This document shows positions 8,282-17,119 of a stretch of DNA of 64,000 nt, piece by piece. The position numbers and the translations under genes are program-made. The stretch is taken from NCBI RefSeq assembly GCF_002906855.1, contig NZ_MINI01000028.1, positions 372,001-436,000 on the forward strand. Direction: 5' to 3'. Within the stretch, counting starts at the first letter, position 1. Each line of letters opens with the position of its first letter. The notes beneath the pieces are model-generated. The model worked only from the letters and a program-made list of their open reading frames with translations, was not told the DNA's origin and did no database searches. This stretch comes from Pseudomonas putida (GTDB lineage: Bacteria; Pseudomonadota; Gammaproteobacteria; Pseudomonadales; Pseudomonadaceae).

Positions 8282-9694
8282 ATGGACGCAACATCCACAA
8301 CAACCACCGAGAAAAGCGGGCACGAGAGCAAGCTCAGTGCCTCGCTCAAGTCGCGCCACCTGACGATGATGTCGATCGCCGGGGTTATCGGCGGCGCCTT
8401 GTTCGTCGGTTCCGGCAGCGTGATCCACAGCGCCGGCCCGGCCGCAGTGCTGGCCTACCTGGCCGGCGGCATCCTGGTGGTGCTGATCATGCGCATGCTG
8501 GGTGAAATGGCGACTTCCTCGCCTGACACCGGCTCGTTCTCCACCTACGCCGACCGCGCGATCGGCCGCTGGGCCGGTTTCACCATCGGCTGGTTGTACT
8601 GGTGGTACTGGGTCATCCTGATGGCCTGGGAAGCCTATGTGGCGGGCAAGATCCTGCATGGCTTCTTCCCCGACGTGAGCGTCAACGTGTTCGTGCTGGC
8701 CACGACCCTGCTGCTGATCACCGTCAACTTCTTCAACGTCAAGCACTATGGTGAGTTCGAATTCTGGTTCGCGCTGATCAAGGTGGTGGCGATCGTCTGC
8801 TTCCTGATCGTGTGTGGCGCTGCCGTGATGAACATCTGGCAGTTCGGTGAAGTACGCGGCATCACCCATTTGACCGCCGAAGGCTTCATGCCCAACGGTA
8901 TCACCACGGTCATTGGTGCGTTGCTGGGTGTGATGTTCGCTTTCCTCGGCGCTGAAATCGTCACCATCGCCGCTTCCGAAGCCAAGGACCCGGCCACCCA
9001 GATCGTCAAGGCCACCAACTCGGTGGTATGGCGTGTGTGCCTGTTCTACGTCGGCTCGATCTTCCTGATCGTCTGCCTGGTTCCGTGGAACGATCCGCAA
9101 CTGGGCGTTTCCGGCTATGGCGCCTACCGCCGTACCCTGGAGCTGCTGGGCGTGCCGCACGCCGAGCTGCTGATGAACTTCGTGGTGCTGACCTCGGTGA
9201 GCAGCTGCCTGATCTCGGGCCACTACACCGCTTCGCGCATGCTGTTCTCCCTGGCTCAGCGTGGCGACGCGCCGTCGTTCTTCAAGATCACCCGCGCCGG
9301 CACCGGTGTACCGGTCTACGCGATCATCGGCTCCTGCGCCGTGGCCGTGGTCTGCGCGCTGATCAACTTCAGCGAGACCCTGCGCCCGAAAGACGTGCTG
9401 GAAACCCTGATGAATACCACCGGCATGATCGCCCTGCTGGTGTACCTGGTGATCGCCTTCTCGCAGTTGCGTATGCGCCGCAAGCTGATTGCCGAAGGCA
9501 AGGAAGTGCGCCTGCAGATGTGGCTGTTCCCGTGGCTGACCTACCTGGTGATCGGTTTCATCATCGCCGCCCTGGTGACCATGGCCTTCATGCCTGACTA
9601 CCAGATCCTGGTGATCTCCACCGGCATCGCCGCGGCGGTCGTGGTGGCCATGGGCGTGGTCCACCAGATCCGCTCTGCCAAGCAGCAGCACTAA
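8282..9694 (+). CDS. Amino acid permease, APC family (GABA permease-like)
   Basis: 470 residues with about 12 transmembrane segments. The first (about 28-50) has the APC substrate-loop pattern MMSIAGVIGGALFVGSGSVI, and residues 76-92 carry the conserved GEMATSSPDTGSFSTYA segment. It is closest in character to GabP/proline-specific permeases of the AAT subfamily, which import amino acids with protons across the inner membrane. The N-terminal ~20 residues are hydrophilic. It is transcribed alone, divergent from a MocR regulator whose class often senses amines, so a GABA-like or other amino acid substrate is plausible but unproven. Confidence 0.88.
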   Translation: MDATSTTTTEKSGHESKLSASLKSRHLTMMSIAGVIGGALFVGSGSVIHSAGPAAVLAYLAGGILVVLIMRMLGEMATSSPDTGSFSTYADRAIGRWAGFTIGWLYWWYWVILMAWEAYVAGKILHGFFPDVSVNVFVLATTLLLITVNFFNVKHYGEFEFWFALIKVVAIVCFLIVCGAAVMNIWQFGEVRGITHLTAEGFMPNGITTVIGALLGVMFAFLGAEIVTIAASEAKDPATQIVKATNSVVWRVCLFYVGSIFLIVCLVPWNDPQLGVSGYGAYRRTLELLGVPHAELLMNFVVLTSVSSCLISGHYTASRMLFSLAQRGDAPSFFKITRAGTGVPVYAIIGSCAVAVVCALINFSETLRPKDVLETLMNTTGMIALLVYLVIAFSQLRMRRKLIAEGKEVRLQMWLFPWLTYLVIGFIIAALVTMAFMPDYQILVISTGIAAAVVVAMGVVHQIRSAKQQH

Positions 9695-9697
9695 GCG

Positions 9698-9898
9698 TCA
9701 TTCGCTGTTGGAAACGGCCGGCTCCCTTGGGGACCCGGCCGTTTCGCGTTGTTGGGGCGGGTGTTTTTCCTCGGGCATGTGAAATCGCTGGTTCATCCAT
9801 GGCGAACCAAGCAGGGCAGCGGCGGCGATCAGGGCCAGGATGGCAAGGGCCAGGGATAGCTTCATCGGCAGGCGCATGTAGGAACTGACCTGAAGCAT
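9698..9898 (-). CDS. Small single-span membrane protein, hypothetical (66 aa or shorter)
   Basis: The reading frame MLQVSSYMRLPMKLSLALAI gives one hydrophobic helix (about residues 14-30), then a polar proline/glutamate-rich tail (MPEEKHPPQ). Starts at 9898, 9874 and 9865 are all possible; MKLSLALA at 9865 would make the helix a signal anchor. It is convergent with the permease, and its last codons overlap the hairpin at 9711-9745. No known family was recognised. Confidence 0.45.
   Translation of the reverse strand: MLQVSSYMRLPMKLSLALAILALIAAAALLGSPWMNQRFHMPEEKHPPQQRETAGSPREPAVSNSE
9711..9745. terminator. Strong hairpin at the permease 3' end
   Basis: GAAACGGCCGG (9711-9721) pairs perfectly with CCGGCCGTTTC (9735-9745), an 11-bp stem 17 bases after the permease stop. 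The T-tract afterwards is weak (gcgttgttgg). It probably terminates the permease transcript. It also lies inside the end of the small opposite-strand frame. Confidence 0.55.
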
Positions 9899-9974
9899 AG
9901 GCTGACAGTTCAGGTTCATCGGAAACGGTACATGGCTTATGCTCAAGCCACTGCCCGCCAGAAAGGAGCCTTCC

Positions 9975-10751
9975 ATGGCCTGGTCCGCCACCCAGTATTC
10001 CCTCTTCGAAGATGAACGCACCCGCGCCGTGCGCGACTTGCTGGCCGCCGTGCCGCCGCGGCCGGTGCGCCATGCCACCGACCTGGGCTGTGGCCCCGGC
10101 AACTCGACCGAAGTGCTGCTGCAGCGTTGCCCGGATGCCCAGGTGACGGCGCTGGACAGCGACAAGGACATGATCGACAAGGCTCGCGAACGCAAGCGCC
10201 TGCACATTCCGCGGGTACGCTGCGAAATTGCCGATATCAGCGAGTGGTCGGCGCCCGAGCCGCAGGATCTGATCCTGGCCAATGCCTCGCTGCAGTGGGT
10301 GCCTGACCACGGCTCACTGTACCCGCACCTGGTACGCCAGCTGAGCGAGGGTGGCAGCCTGGCCGTGCAGACCCCGGACAACCTCGACGAGCCGGCCCAT
10401 CGGCAGTTGCGCGAAATCGCCAGCCAGGGCCCGTGGGCGGACAAGTTCGTCGACTTCCAGCTGCCACTGCGGCACAACGCAGCCTTCTACTACGACCTGC
10501 TCACGCCGTTGTGCGCGCGGGTAGATGTGTGGCGCACTACCTATCACCACCCGTTGGCGGGCGGTGCCGAGGCGGTGGTGGAATGGTTCAAGGGCTCGGC
10601 GCTACGGCCTTATCTGGCCAGGCTGGATGTGCAGGAGCAGGCGGACTTCCTGCAGATGTACCTGCAGGCCATGCAGCGTGACTACCCGCCAGCCACCGAC
10701 GGCAAAGTGCTGCTGCCGTTTCCGCGGCTGTTTGTCGTCGCCACCTGTTAA
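9975..10751 (+). CDS. tam: Trans-aconitate 2-methyltransferase
   Basis: 258 residues. Class I SAM-dependent methyltransferase fold: motif I DLGCGPGNSTE at 37-47, acidic loop ALDSD at 60-64, and ANASLQWVPDH near 100, a segment characteristic of Tam. The family methylates trans-aconitate, a spontaneous isomerisation product that inhibits the TCA cycle, in the cytoplasm. Length agrees with E. coli Tam (252). The ATG at 9975 has AAAGGAG at 9962-9968. It is a single gene facing the DUF2784 gene tail to tail. Confidence 0.88.
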   Translation: MAWSATQYSLFEDERTRAVRDLLAAVPPRPVRHATDLGCGPGNSTEVLLQRCPDAQVTALDSDKDMIDKARERKRLHIPRVRCEIADISEWSAPEPQDLILANASLQWVPDHGSLYPHLVRQLSEGGSLAVQTPDNLDEPAHRQLREIASQGPWADKFVDFQLPLRHNAAFYYDLLTPLCARVDVWRTTYHHPLAGGAEAVVEWFKGSALRPYLARLDVQEQADFLQMYLQAMQRDYPPATDGKVLLPFPRLFVVATC

Positions 10752-11113
10752 AAGCGACGCCAGCGCCAGATGACACAGGCGTAGATGGCCAGGTTCAGCA
10801 CCAGCACGACGCCGCCCAGCAGCAGCTGGATCTGCGGCGTCAGGCCGGCGGGGTAGATCAGCGGCCAGATGTAGTGTTCGACGAAGCCGCCGTGGTAGCC
10901 CGCGTCACCGGCAGCCTGGCGCATGCGGTTTTCCCAGTCGGTGAGCGGGCATTGCAGGTGCAGGCCTTCCACCGCCAGGCCCCAGGCCAGGGCGGGGAGG
11001 TGCAGAAGCAGGGCGGGGCGCCACTTGAGCACCAGCAGGCCGCCGAACAGAACCAGCAGGATGAAGGCCAGGTGCAGCAGGACCAGGGCGTCGGCGGCCA
11101 GGCGGAAAAGCAT
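10748..11113 (-). CDS. DUF2784 family membrane protein (121 aa)
   Basis: It begins MLFRLAADALVLLHLAFILL and has three to four hydrophobic helices. The DUF2784 hallmarks LHLAFI, a central CPLTDWENRMR, and GFVEHYIWPLIYP are present. The family is small inner-membrane proteins of unknown function. The stop overlaps the tam stop by a few bases in convergent orientation. Confidence 0.85.
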   Translation of the reverse strand: MLFRLAADALVLLHLAFILLVLFGGLLVLKWRPALLLHLPALAWGLAVEGLHLQCPLTDWENRMRQAAGDAGYHGGFVEHYIWPLIYPAGLTPQIQLLLGGVVLVLNLAIYACVIWRWRRF

Positions 11114-11166
11114 GGTGGGTGGGCCTGGAAATGAGGTATTCCCAGCATAGTTGTATTGCCTGTGAT

Positions 11167-11243
11167 GGCCTCTTCGCGGGGCAAGCCCGCTCTTACAGGA
11201 CAGCGGGGTCTCTGTAGGAGCGGGCTTGCCCCGCGAAGGGGCC
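11167..11243. repeat. REP pair, P. putida type, inverted
   Basis: Two REP units face each other: TTCGCGGGGCAAGCCCGCTC, then about 20 bases, then the reverse complement (TGTAGGAGCGGGCTTGCCCC and onward). It sits between the DUF2784 gene and the end of the LysR gene. The same palindromic core recurs at 14540 and 27818 and partially at 27096 and 31361. Confidence 0.85.
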
Positions 11244-11253
11244 GGTACAGGCG

Positions 11254-12123
11254 CTACAACTCTTCCTGAACCATCTGCAGGAAGGTGGCCACCACCCGGC
11301 GCGATCGCTGCTCGCTCAGGCACACCAGTGTCTCGGTCAGATGCCGCTGACAGTCGACGATCGGCAACGCACATACCCGCGCATCCGCACCAAACTCGGC
11401 CGCCGACACCACCCCCACGCCAATCCCCACTACCACTGCCTCACGCGCTGCCTCGCGGCCTTCCACCTGGATCGCCGGTCGAATCCGCAAGCCAGCGCGC
11501 TGCATCTCTTCCTCCAGCGTCTGCCGCGTCACCGACCCCGGCTCGCGCAGCACCAGTGGGGTGTCGTCCAGGTCTGCCAGGCTGATCGACCCGCGGCTGG
11601 CCCACGGGTGGTTGTGCGAGACGAACGCCACCATCGGGTCGCGGCGCAGCGGCACGCAGTACAGCCGCTCGTCATCGACATCGCGCCCGAGCAGCGCCAG
11701 GTCGGCCTGGTAGCTGAACAGCCGTGCCAGCGACTCATCGGTGTTGCCGGTCTCGACCTTGACCTGGATACCCGGGTAGCGCTGGCAGAAGCGCGCAATC
11801 TGCGGCAGCACGTGCACCGGTGCATCCACAGCCAGCACCAGGCTGCCAGTATGCAGGGCGCGTGAGTCCTGCAGCAGGTCATGGGCTTCAGCCTCGCAGG
11901 CGAACAGCCGCTGACTGATGCCCAACAGGCGCTCGCCCAGGTCGGTCAGTTGCACCGAGCGCTTGTTGCGGTGAAACAGCAGCACGCCGAAGCGCTCTTC
12001 GAGCTTGCGCACCTGGTCGGATACCGCCGGCTGGGTCAGAAACAGCTTTTCCGCCGCGCGGGTGAAGCTGCCGTGCACGGCCACTGCATGGAATGCCTTG
12101 AGTTGAGCGTGGGATACCGACAT
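11254..12123 (-). CDS. LysR-family regulator beside an OPA transporter
   Basis: 289 residues. N-terminal HTH (about 1-60, FTRAAEKLFLTQPAVSDQVR) and a substrate-binding domain beginning near residue 90. It is divergent from the OPA-family transporter gene at 12367, its likely target, with a 243-bp shared control region containing an AT-rich stretch and the small palindrome AAATCGATTT at 12166-12175. The effector is unknown; a phosphorylated compound matching the transporter would be the natural guess. Confidence 0.9.
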   Translation of the reverse strand: MSVSHAQLKAFHAVAVHGSFTRAAEKLFLTQPAVSDQVRKLEERFGVLLFHRNKRSVQLTDLGERLLGISQRLFACEAEAHDLLQDSRALHTGSLVLAVDAPVHVLPQIARFCQRYPGIQVKVETGNTDESLARLFSYQADLALLGRDVDDERLYCVPLRRDPMVAFVSHNHPWASRGSISLADLDDTPLVLREPGSVTRQTLEEEMQRAGLRIRPAIQVEGREAAREAVVVGIGVGVVSAAEFGADARVCALPIVDCQRHLTETLVCLSEQRSRRVVATFLQMVQEEL

Positions 12124-12366
12124 GCCGACTCCAGTAACAAGCTGAGCTTATGTGTGAAATACGATAAATCGATTTTCTTTATCAGTCAGCAACTGTTTCC
12201 ATACGTTTCAACCCGAGGCCGTCGCCACAAGCAGCGGCCGGGCCATGGCCCGCACACGGTGCCATCTGACCAGATGACGAGCCTTCGTCATGCAGTGCGC
12301 AACACAACAACAAGACAGGCGTTTTTTAACAATCTGCCGGCACACTTGAGCAAGAGGTCAGAGTCA

Positions 12367-13683
12367 ATGAATCAATCACTAGCCGCGTTGAAACGCTGGC
12401 GCATCCAGATTTTTGCTATCACTTGGCTGGCCTACGCCGCCTTCTACTTCACCCGCAAAGCCTTCTCGGTGGCCAAGCTCGGCATCGCTGAAGACCCGAC
12501 GTTCATGCTCGACAAGGCCGCCATGGCCAACCTCGACGCCATCTACCTGGCCGCCTATGCCGTGGGCCAGTTCACCTGGGGCATGCTCGCCGACCGCTTC
12601 GGCCCGCGTGTGGTGGTGTTGGGCGGGCTGCTGATTTCGGCAGTGGCCGCGGTGGTGATGGGCAGTTACGCGACTTTCCCGATCTTCGCCACCTGCATGC
12701 TGATCCAGGGCCTGGCGCAATCCACCGGCTGGGCCGGGCTGTGCAAGAACATCGGCAGCTTCTTCCCGGCCTCGCAGCGTGGGCGGGTGCTGGGGCTGTG
12801 GAGTTCGTGCTACGCCTTCGGCGGCCTGGTCGCTTCGCCGTTCGCCGGCTGGTGGGCCTATACCCTGGTGGGCACCTGGCATGCGGCGTTCTTCTCCAGT
12901 GCCGCAGTGGTGGCCGGCGTGGCCGTGCTGTTCTTCTTCCTGCAGCGCAACAAGCCCGAAGATGTCGGCCTGGCAGCGGTCGAGCCGGAGCCACAGAGCA
13001 TGGCCCCGGCCGGCAACCTGTGCAGCGTCTGGGCGCCATTGCGCGAAATCCTGCGCAACCGCACGGTGCTGACCTTGGGCATGGCGTACTTCCTGTTGAA
13101 GCCGGCACGCTACGCCATCCTGCTGTGGGGGCCGGTGATTGTCTTCGAGCAGATGCCGTCGGTGGGCAAGGTTGGCGCGGCGATCATCCCGACCGCCTTC
13201 GAGCTGGCCGGGCTGCTGGGCCCGATCATCATCGGCCTGGCTTCGGACAAACTGTTCGGTGCCCGGCGCATGCCGGCCTGCGTGATCAGCCTGGTGCTGC
13301 TGACCGTGACCCTGGCAGCGTTCATGGGGGCCATGCACAGCGGCAGCATCGTGCTGGTAGTCGCTTTGCTGTTCGTCATGGGCCTGACCCTGTACGGGCC
13401 GGACTCGATGATCAGCGGCGCGGCTGCCATCGACTTCGGCACGGCCAAGGCCGGCGCCACCGCGGCAGGCTTCGTCAATGGCTGCGGCTCGGTGGGTGCG
13501 GTGCTCGGTGGCCTGCTGCCAGGCTACTTCGACAGTGTCACGGTGTTCATCGTTTTTGCCGGCTGCGCGTTGTTCTCGGCTCTGGTGCTGCTGCCGCACT
13601 GGAACAGCCGCCCGGCCAGTACGCCGCAGGCCGAGGACGTGGCACCCAATACCAGCATGGCGATCAAGCCATTGCGTACCTGA
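12367..13683 (+). CDS. MFS transporter of the organophosphate:Pi antiporter (OPA) family
   Basis: 438 residues, 12 predicted membrane segments. The N-terminal YAAFYFTRKAFSVAKLGI segment and the motif SDKLFGARR fit the GlpT/UhpT/PgtP group, which exchanges sugar phosphates, glycerol 3-phosphate or phosphoglycerate for phosphate. Key arginine positions for phosphate binding appear conserved (R in YFTRKA; R in KPARYAILLWGP). The ATG at 12367 is chosen because MNQSLAALKRW gives the usual short cytoplasmic N-terminus; the longer upstream frame is intergenic. The exact substrate is unresolved. Confidence 0.85.
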   Translation: MNQSLAALKRWRIQIFAITWLAYAAFYFTRKAFSVAKLGIAEDPTFMLDKAAMANLDAIYLAAYAVGQFTWGMLADRFGPRVVVLGGLLISAVAAVVMGSYATFPIFATCMLIQGLAQSTGWAGLCKNIGSFFPASQRGRVLGLWSSCYAFGGLVASPFAGWWAYTLVGTWHAAFFSSAAVVAGVAVLFFFLQRNKPEDVGLAAVEPEPQSMAPAGNLCSVWAPLREILRNRTVLTLGMAYFLLKPARYAILLWGPVIVFEQMPSVGKVGAAIIPTAFELAGLLGPIIIGLASDKLFGARRMPACVISLVLLTVTLAAFMGAMHSGSIVLVVALLFVMGLTLYGPDSMISGAAAIDFGTAKAGATAAGFVNGCGSVGAVLGGLLPGYFDSVTVFIVFAGCALFSALVLLPHWNSRPASTPQAEDVAPNTSMAIKPLRT

Positions 13684-13808
13684 AGCAAAGCGCGCAAGGC
13701 CGACAAACCGTGAGATTACTTGTCGATCCACTGCCCGAGGGCGTATAAACTGCTCCCACTTTTGGCCGGTCGCTTCCTGAACCGGCCGTTGAAACAAAGA
13801 GAGTCGAC

Positions 13809-14519
13809 ATGGGCGCACAGTGGAAAGCCAAACATAGAGAAACAGCTGCCAATGCCAAGGGCAAGATCATGGGCAAGCTGGCCAAGGAAATCCAGATCGC
13901 GGCCAAATCCGGCGCCGACCCGGACATGAACCCGCGCCTGCGCCTGGCCATCGTCCAGGCCAAGAAAGCCTCGATGACCCGTGAAACCCTGGAGCGTGCC
14001 ATCAAGAAAGGCGCCGGCCTGGACGGTGAGGCCGTGCAGTACCATGCCGTCAGCTATGAAGGCTTCGCCCCGCACCAGGTGCCCCTGATCGTCGAGTGCC
14101 TGACCGACAACGTCAACCGCACCGTGGCGCAGATTCGCGTGCTGTTCCGCAAGGGCCAGCTGGGCGCCAGCGGCTCGGTGACCTGGGACTTCAACCACGT
14201 CGGCCTGATCGAAGCCACACCGGAAGGCGATGCCGACCCGGAAATGGCCGCTATCGAAGCCGGTGCCCAGGACTTCGAGGAAGGTGAAGAAGAAGGCTCG
14301 ACCCTCTTCATCACCGACACCACCGACTTGGATGCCGTGCAGAAGGCGCTGCCGGAGCATGGTTTCACCGTGACTTCGGCGAAGATCGGTTATACCCCGA
14401 AGAACCCGGTGAGCGCGGCCAGCCTGAGCGCTGAAGCATTGGCCGAGGTTGAAGCGTTCCTTGAGGCTATCGACGAGAACGATGACGTGCAGAACGTCTA
14501 CGTTGGCCTGACCGCTTAA
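13809..14519 (+). CDS. YebC/PmpR family protein
   Basis: 236 residues. The N-terminus [20 protein letters not shown] and the run [20 protein letters not shown] match the YebC three-domain fold. YebC proteins have been described both as DNA-binding regulators and as ribosome-associated factors helping translation of difficult motifs. The N-terminus resembles the YeeN-like branch rather than the standard MAGHSKW type, so this is probably a second paralogue of a genome that also has yebC by ruvC. Monocistronic, followed by a hairpin and a REP pair. Confidence 0.88.
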   Translation: MGAQWKAKHRETAANAKGKIMGKLAKEIQIAAKSGADPDMNPRLRLAIVQAKKASMTRETLERAIKKGAGLDGEAVQYHAVSYEGFAPHQVPLIVECLTDNVNRTVAQIRVLFRKGQLGASGSVTWDFNHVGLIEATPEGDADPEMAAIEAGAQDFEEGEEEGSTLFITDTTDLDAVQKALPEHGFTVTSAKIGYTPKNPVSAASLSAEALAEVEAFLEAIDENDDVQNVYVGLTA

Positions 14520-14526
14520 TCAGCCG

Positions 14527-14543
14527 GGGCCGCTTTGCGGCCC
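14527..14543 (+). terminator. Hairpin after the yebC-like gene
   Basis: GGGCCGC (14527-14533), loop ttt, GCGGCCC (14537-14543), eight bases after the stop. It is immediately followed by the REP pair. There is no T-tract. Confidence 0.4.
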
Positions 14544-14615
14544 ATTCGCGGGACAAGCCCGCTCCTACAGGAATACGCGTTTGTCTGTAGGAGCGGGCTT
14601 GTCCCGCGAATGGGC
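14540..14615. repeat. REP pair, P. putida type, inverted
   Basis: The left unit starts GCCCATTCGCGGGACAAGCC and the right unit is its near-perfect reverse complement ending CGCGAATGGGC, around a short centre (gaatacgcgtttgt). It fills the space between the yebC-like gene and the LysR gene at 14643. Confidence 0.88.
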
Positions 14616-14642
14616 TAGCAAAACCTACAGAAGGGAGCCTGC

Positions 14643-15587
14643 ATGAACCCGACCTTCGCCTCCCTCAGCCTCGCCCACCTGCGCACCCTCGACTGCCTCC
14701 TGCAACTGAAGAACCTCAGCCACGCTGCCGAGCGCCTGGGTGTCAGCCAATCGGCCTTGAGCCGCCAGCTGGCCCACCTGCGCGAAGCCTTCGACGACCC
14801 GTTGCTGGTGCGCCAGGGCCGTGGTTATGTGCTCAGCGAATACGCCGAAGCCCTGGTCGAGCCCCTGCGGCAGGTGCTCGAAGAACTCCAGGCCCTGCGG
14901 CAACCCGCCGCCTTCGACCCGGCCCGCTGCGAGCGGCGCTTCTGCCTGGCCGCCTCCGACTACGTGGCCGAGCACATGCTGCCGCTGCTGGTGGCTGCCT
15001 TGGAACAGGAAGCCCCGGGCGTGTCCATCGATTACCGCACCTGGCAGGCCGGGCAGTACGCCTTGCTCGCCAGTGGCGAGATCGACCTGGCCACCACCTT
15101 GTTCGACGAGTCGCCGCCCAACCTGCATGGGCGCCTGCTCGGCGAAGATCGCGCGGTGTGCCTGATGCGCCAGGATCATCCGCTGACCGCGCTGGACGTG
15201 CTTGGCCAGGACGACTACCTGGCCTGCAAGCATGTGCGCATTTCCGGTGGTGGCGACAAGGACAGTTTCATCGATCGCCACCTGCGCGCCCAGGGTTTGC
15301 AGCGGCGCATCAGCCTGGAAGTACCGTTCTTCTCGGCCACCGTACAGGTGATCGGCAACAGCCAGGCGCTGGCCACGGTGCCCGAGCACATCGCCCGGCA
15401 GCTGTGCCGCCTGCATGGGCTGGCGTGGCGGCCGTTGGGGTTTGTCGAGCATACCCAGCGCTATTGGGTGGTGTGGCATCAGCGCTTGCAGGCTTCGGCC
15501 GAGCACCGCTGGTTGCGCAACCGGGTGTTCGAGCTGTGGCGGCGGTCGCAGTTCGGGGTGCAGGGCGGGATTGCAGGTTTGCCATAG
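14643..15587 (+). CDS. LysR-family regulator upstream of DOPA decarboxylase
   Basis: 314 residues with the NodD-like N-terminus LAHLRTLDCLLQLKNLSHAA, HTH at about 20-45 (ERLGVSQSALSRQLAHLREA), and a C-terminal co-inducer domain. It lies 81 bases upstream of, and in the same direction as, the DOPA decarboxylase gene, and is its most likely regulator. As I recall, P. putida KT2440 has the same gene order. Confidence 0.88.
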   Translation: MNPTFASLSLAHLRTLDCLLQLKNLSHAAERLGVSQSALSRQLAHLREAFDDPLLVRQGRGYVLSEYAEALVEPLRQVLEELQALRQPAAFDPARCERRFCLAASDYVAEHMLPLLVAALEQEAPGVSIDYRTWQAGQYALLASGEIDLATTLFDESPPNLHGRLLGEDRAVCLMRQDHPLTALDVLGQDDYLACKHVRISGGGDKDSFIDRHLRAQGLQRRISLEVPFFSATVQVIGNSQALATVPEHIARQLCRLHGLAWRPLGFVEHTQRYWVVWHQRLQASAEHRWLRNRVFELWRRSQFGVQGGIAGLP

Positions 15588-15668
15588 CAGGTATGCGCGA
15601 AGCGGGGTTATTCGCTTGGGCGCAGGCGCCTAGACTGGGGGCACTGGACAATCCTCAGGAGAGCGCGC

Positions 15669-17081
15669 GTGACCCCAGAACAATTCCGCCAGTACGGCCA
15701 CCAGCTGATCGACCTGATCGCCGACTACCGCCAATCCGTCGGTGCACGCCCGGTCATGGCCCAGGTCGAGCCCGGCTACCTCAAGGCCCAGCTGCCCCAG
15801 GGCGCCCCTCAGCAGGGCGAGTCGTTCGAGGCGATCCTCGACGACGTCAGCCAACTGGTCATGCCCGGCCTGTCGCACTGGCAGCACCCGGACTTCTACG
15901 GTTACTTCCCGTCCAACGGCACCCTGTCGTCGGTACTCGGCGATTTCCTCAGCACCGGCCTCGGCGTGCTCGGCCTGTCGTGGCAATCCAGCCCGGCGCT
16001 GAGCGAGCTGGAAGAAACCACCCTCGACTGGCTGCGCCAGCTGCTCGGCTTGTCGGCCCAATGGAGCGGGGTGATCCAGGACACGGCGTCCACCAGCACC
16101 CTGGTGGCGCTGATCAGCGCCCGTGAGCGTGCCACCGACTACGCGCTGGTGCGCGGCGGCCTGCAGGCCGAGGCCAAGCCGTTGATCGTCTATGTCAGCG
16201 CCCATGCCCACAGCTCGGTGGACAAGGCCGCACTGCTGGCCGGCTTTGGCCGCGCCAACATTCGCCTGATCGCGACCGACGAACAGTTCGCCATGCGCCC
16301 GCAGGCACTGCAGGCGGCCATCGAGCAAGACCTTGCCGCTGGCAACCAGCCCTGCGCCGTGGTCGCCACCACCGGCACCACCACCACCACCGCCCTCGAT
16401 CCACTGCGTCCGATCGGCGAAATCGCCCAGGCCAACGCGCTGTGGCTGCATGTCGACTCGGCCATGGCCGGTTCGGCGATGATCCTGCCGGAATGCCGCT
16501 GGATGTGGGATGGCATCGAACTGGCCGACTCCGTGGTGGTCAACGCGCACAAATGGCTGGGTGTGGCGTTCGATTGCTCGATCTACTACGTGCGTGATCC
16601 GCAGCACTTGATCCGGGTAATGAGCACCAACCCGAGCTACCTGCAGTCGGCGGTGGATGGCGAGGTGAAGAACCTGAGGGATTGGGGGATTCCGTTGGGG
16701 CGCCGGTTCCGTGCGCTGAAGTTATGGTTCATGTTGCGCAGCGAAGGCGTGGAGGCATTGCAGCAGCGCTTGCGGCGGGACCTGGAGAACGCCCGCTGGC
16801 TGGCGGAGCAAGTGAATGCAGCGGCGGAATGGGATGTGCTGGCGCCGGTGCAACTGCAGACCTTGTGCATTCGCCACCGGCCAGCGGGGCTGGAGGGGGA
16901 GGCGCTGGATGCGCATACCAAGGCGTGGGCTGAGCGGCTGAATGCGTCCGGGGCGGCGTATGTGACACCGGCGACGCTGGAAGGGCGATGGATGGTGCGG
17001 GTGTCGGTGGGGGCCTTGCCGACCGAGCGCGAGCATGTCGAGAAGCTTTGGGCGAACCTGCAGGAAGTGGTCAAAGGCTGA
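15669..17081 (+). CDS. ddc: Aromatic L-amino acid decarboxylase (L-DOPA decarboxylase)
   Basis: 470 residues, GTG start at 15669. PLP-dependent group II decarboxylase: Schiff-base lysine in VVNAHKWLG (K295), PLP-ring histidine near 181 (SAHAHSS), PLP-binding aspartate in HVDSAMAG (D263), and SNGTLSSVLGDFL near 82-94. It converts aromatic amino acids to amines in the cytoplasm. By recall the sequence is nearly identical along its length to the characterised P. putida KT2440 enzyme (PP_2552), which is highly selective for L-DOPA. The physiological role is uncertain. It converges on the MFS gene at 17120. Confidence 0.92.
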   Translation: MTPEQFRQYGHQLIDLIADYRQSVGARPVMAQVEPGYLKAQLPQGAPQQGESFEAILDDVSQLVMPGLSHWQHPDFYGYFPSNGTLSSVLGDFLSTGLGVLGLSWQSSPALSELEETTLDWLRQLLGLSAQWSGVIQDTASTSTLVALISARERATDYALVRGGLQAEAKPLIVYVSAHAHSSVDKAALLAGFGRANIRLIATDEQFAMRPQALQAAIEQDLAAGNQPCAVVATTGTTTTTALDPLRPIGEIAQANALWLHVDSAMAGSAMILPECRWMWDGIELADSVVVNAHKWLGVAFDCSIYYVRDPQHLIRVMSTNPSYLQSAVDGEVKNLRDWGIPLGRRFRALKLWFMLRSEGVEALQQRLRRDLENARWLAEQVNAAAEWDVLAPVQLQTLCIRHRPAGLEGEALDAHTKAWAERLNASGAAYVTPATLEGRWMVRVSVGALPTEREHVEKLWANLQEVVKG

Positions 17082-17088
17082 AATTGTT

Positions 17089-17107
17089 GGGGCCGCAGAG
17101 CGGCCCC
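17089..17107. terminator. Bidirectional-looking hairpin between ddc and MFS gene
   Basis: GGGGCCGC (17089-17096), loop aga, GCGGCCCC (17100-17107), an 8-bp GC stem in the 38-bp gap between two convergent genes. It is followed by further Cs, not Ts. Confidence 0.5.
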
Positions 17108-17119
17108 CCCCGCAATCTA

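Noticed and set aside
11226..11585. Proline-rich plus-strand frame over the LysR gene end
   Set aside because: It starts inside a REP unit and is antisense to the LysR effector domain.
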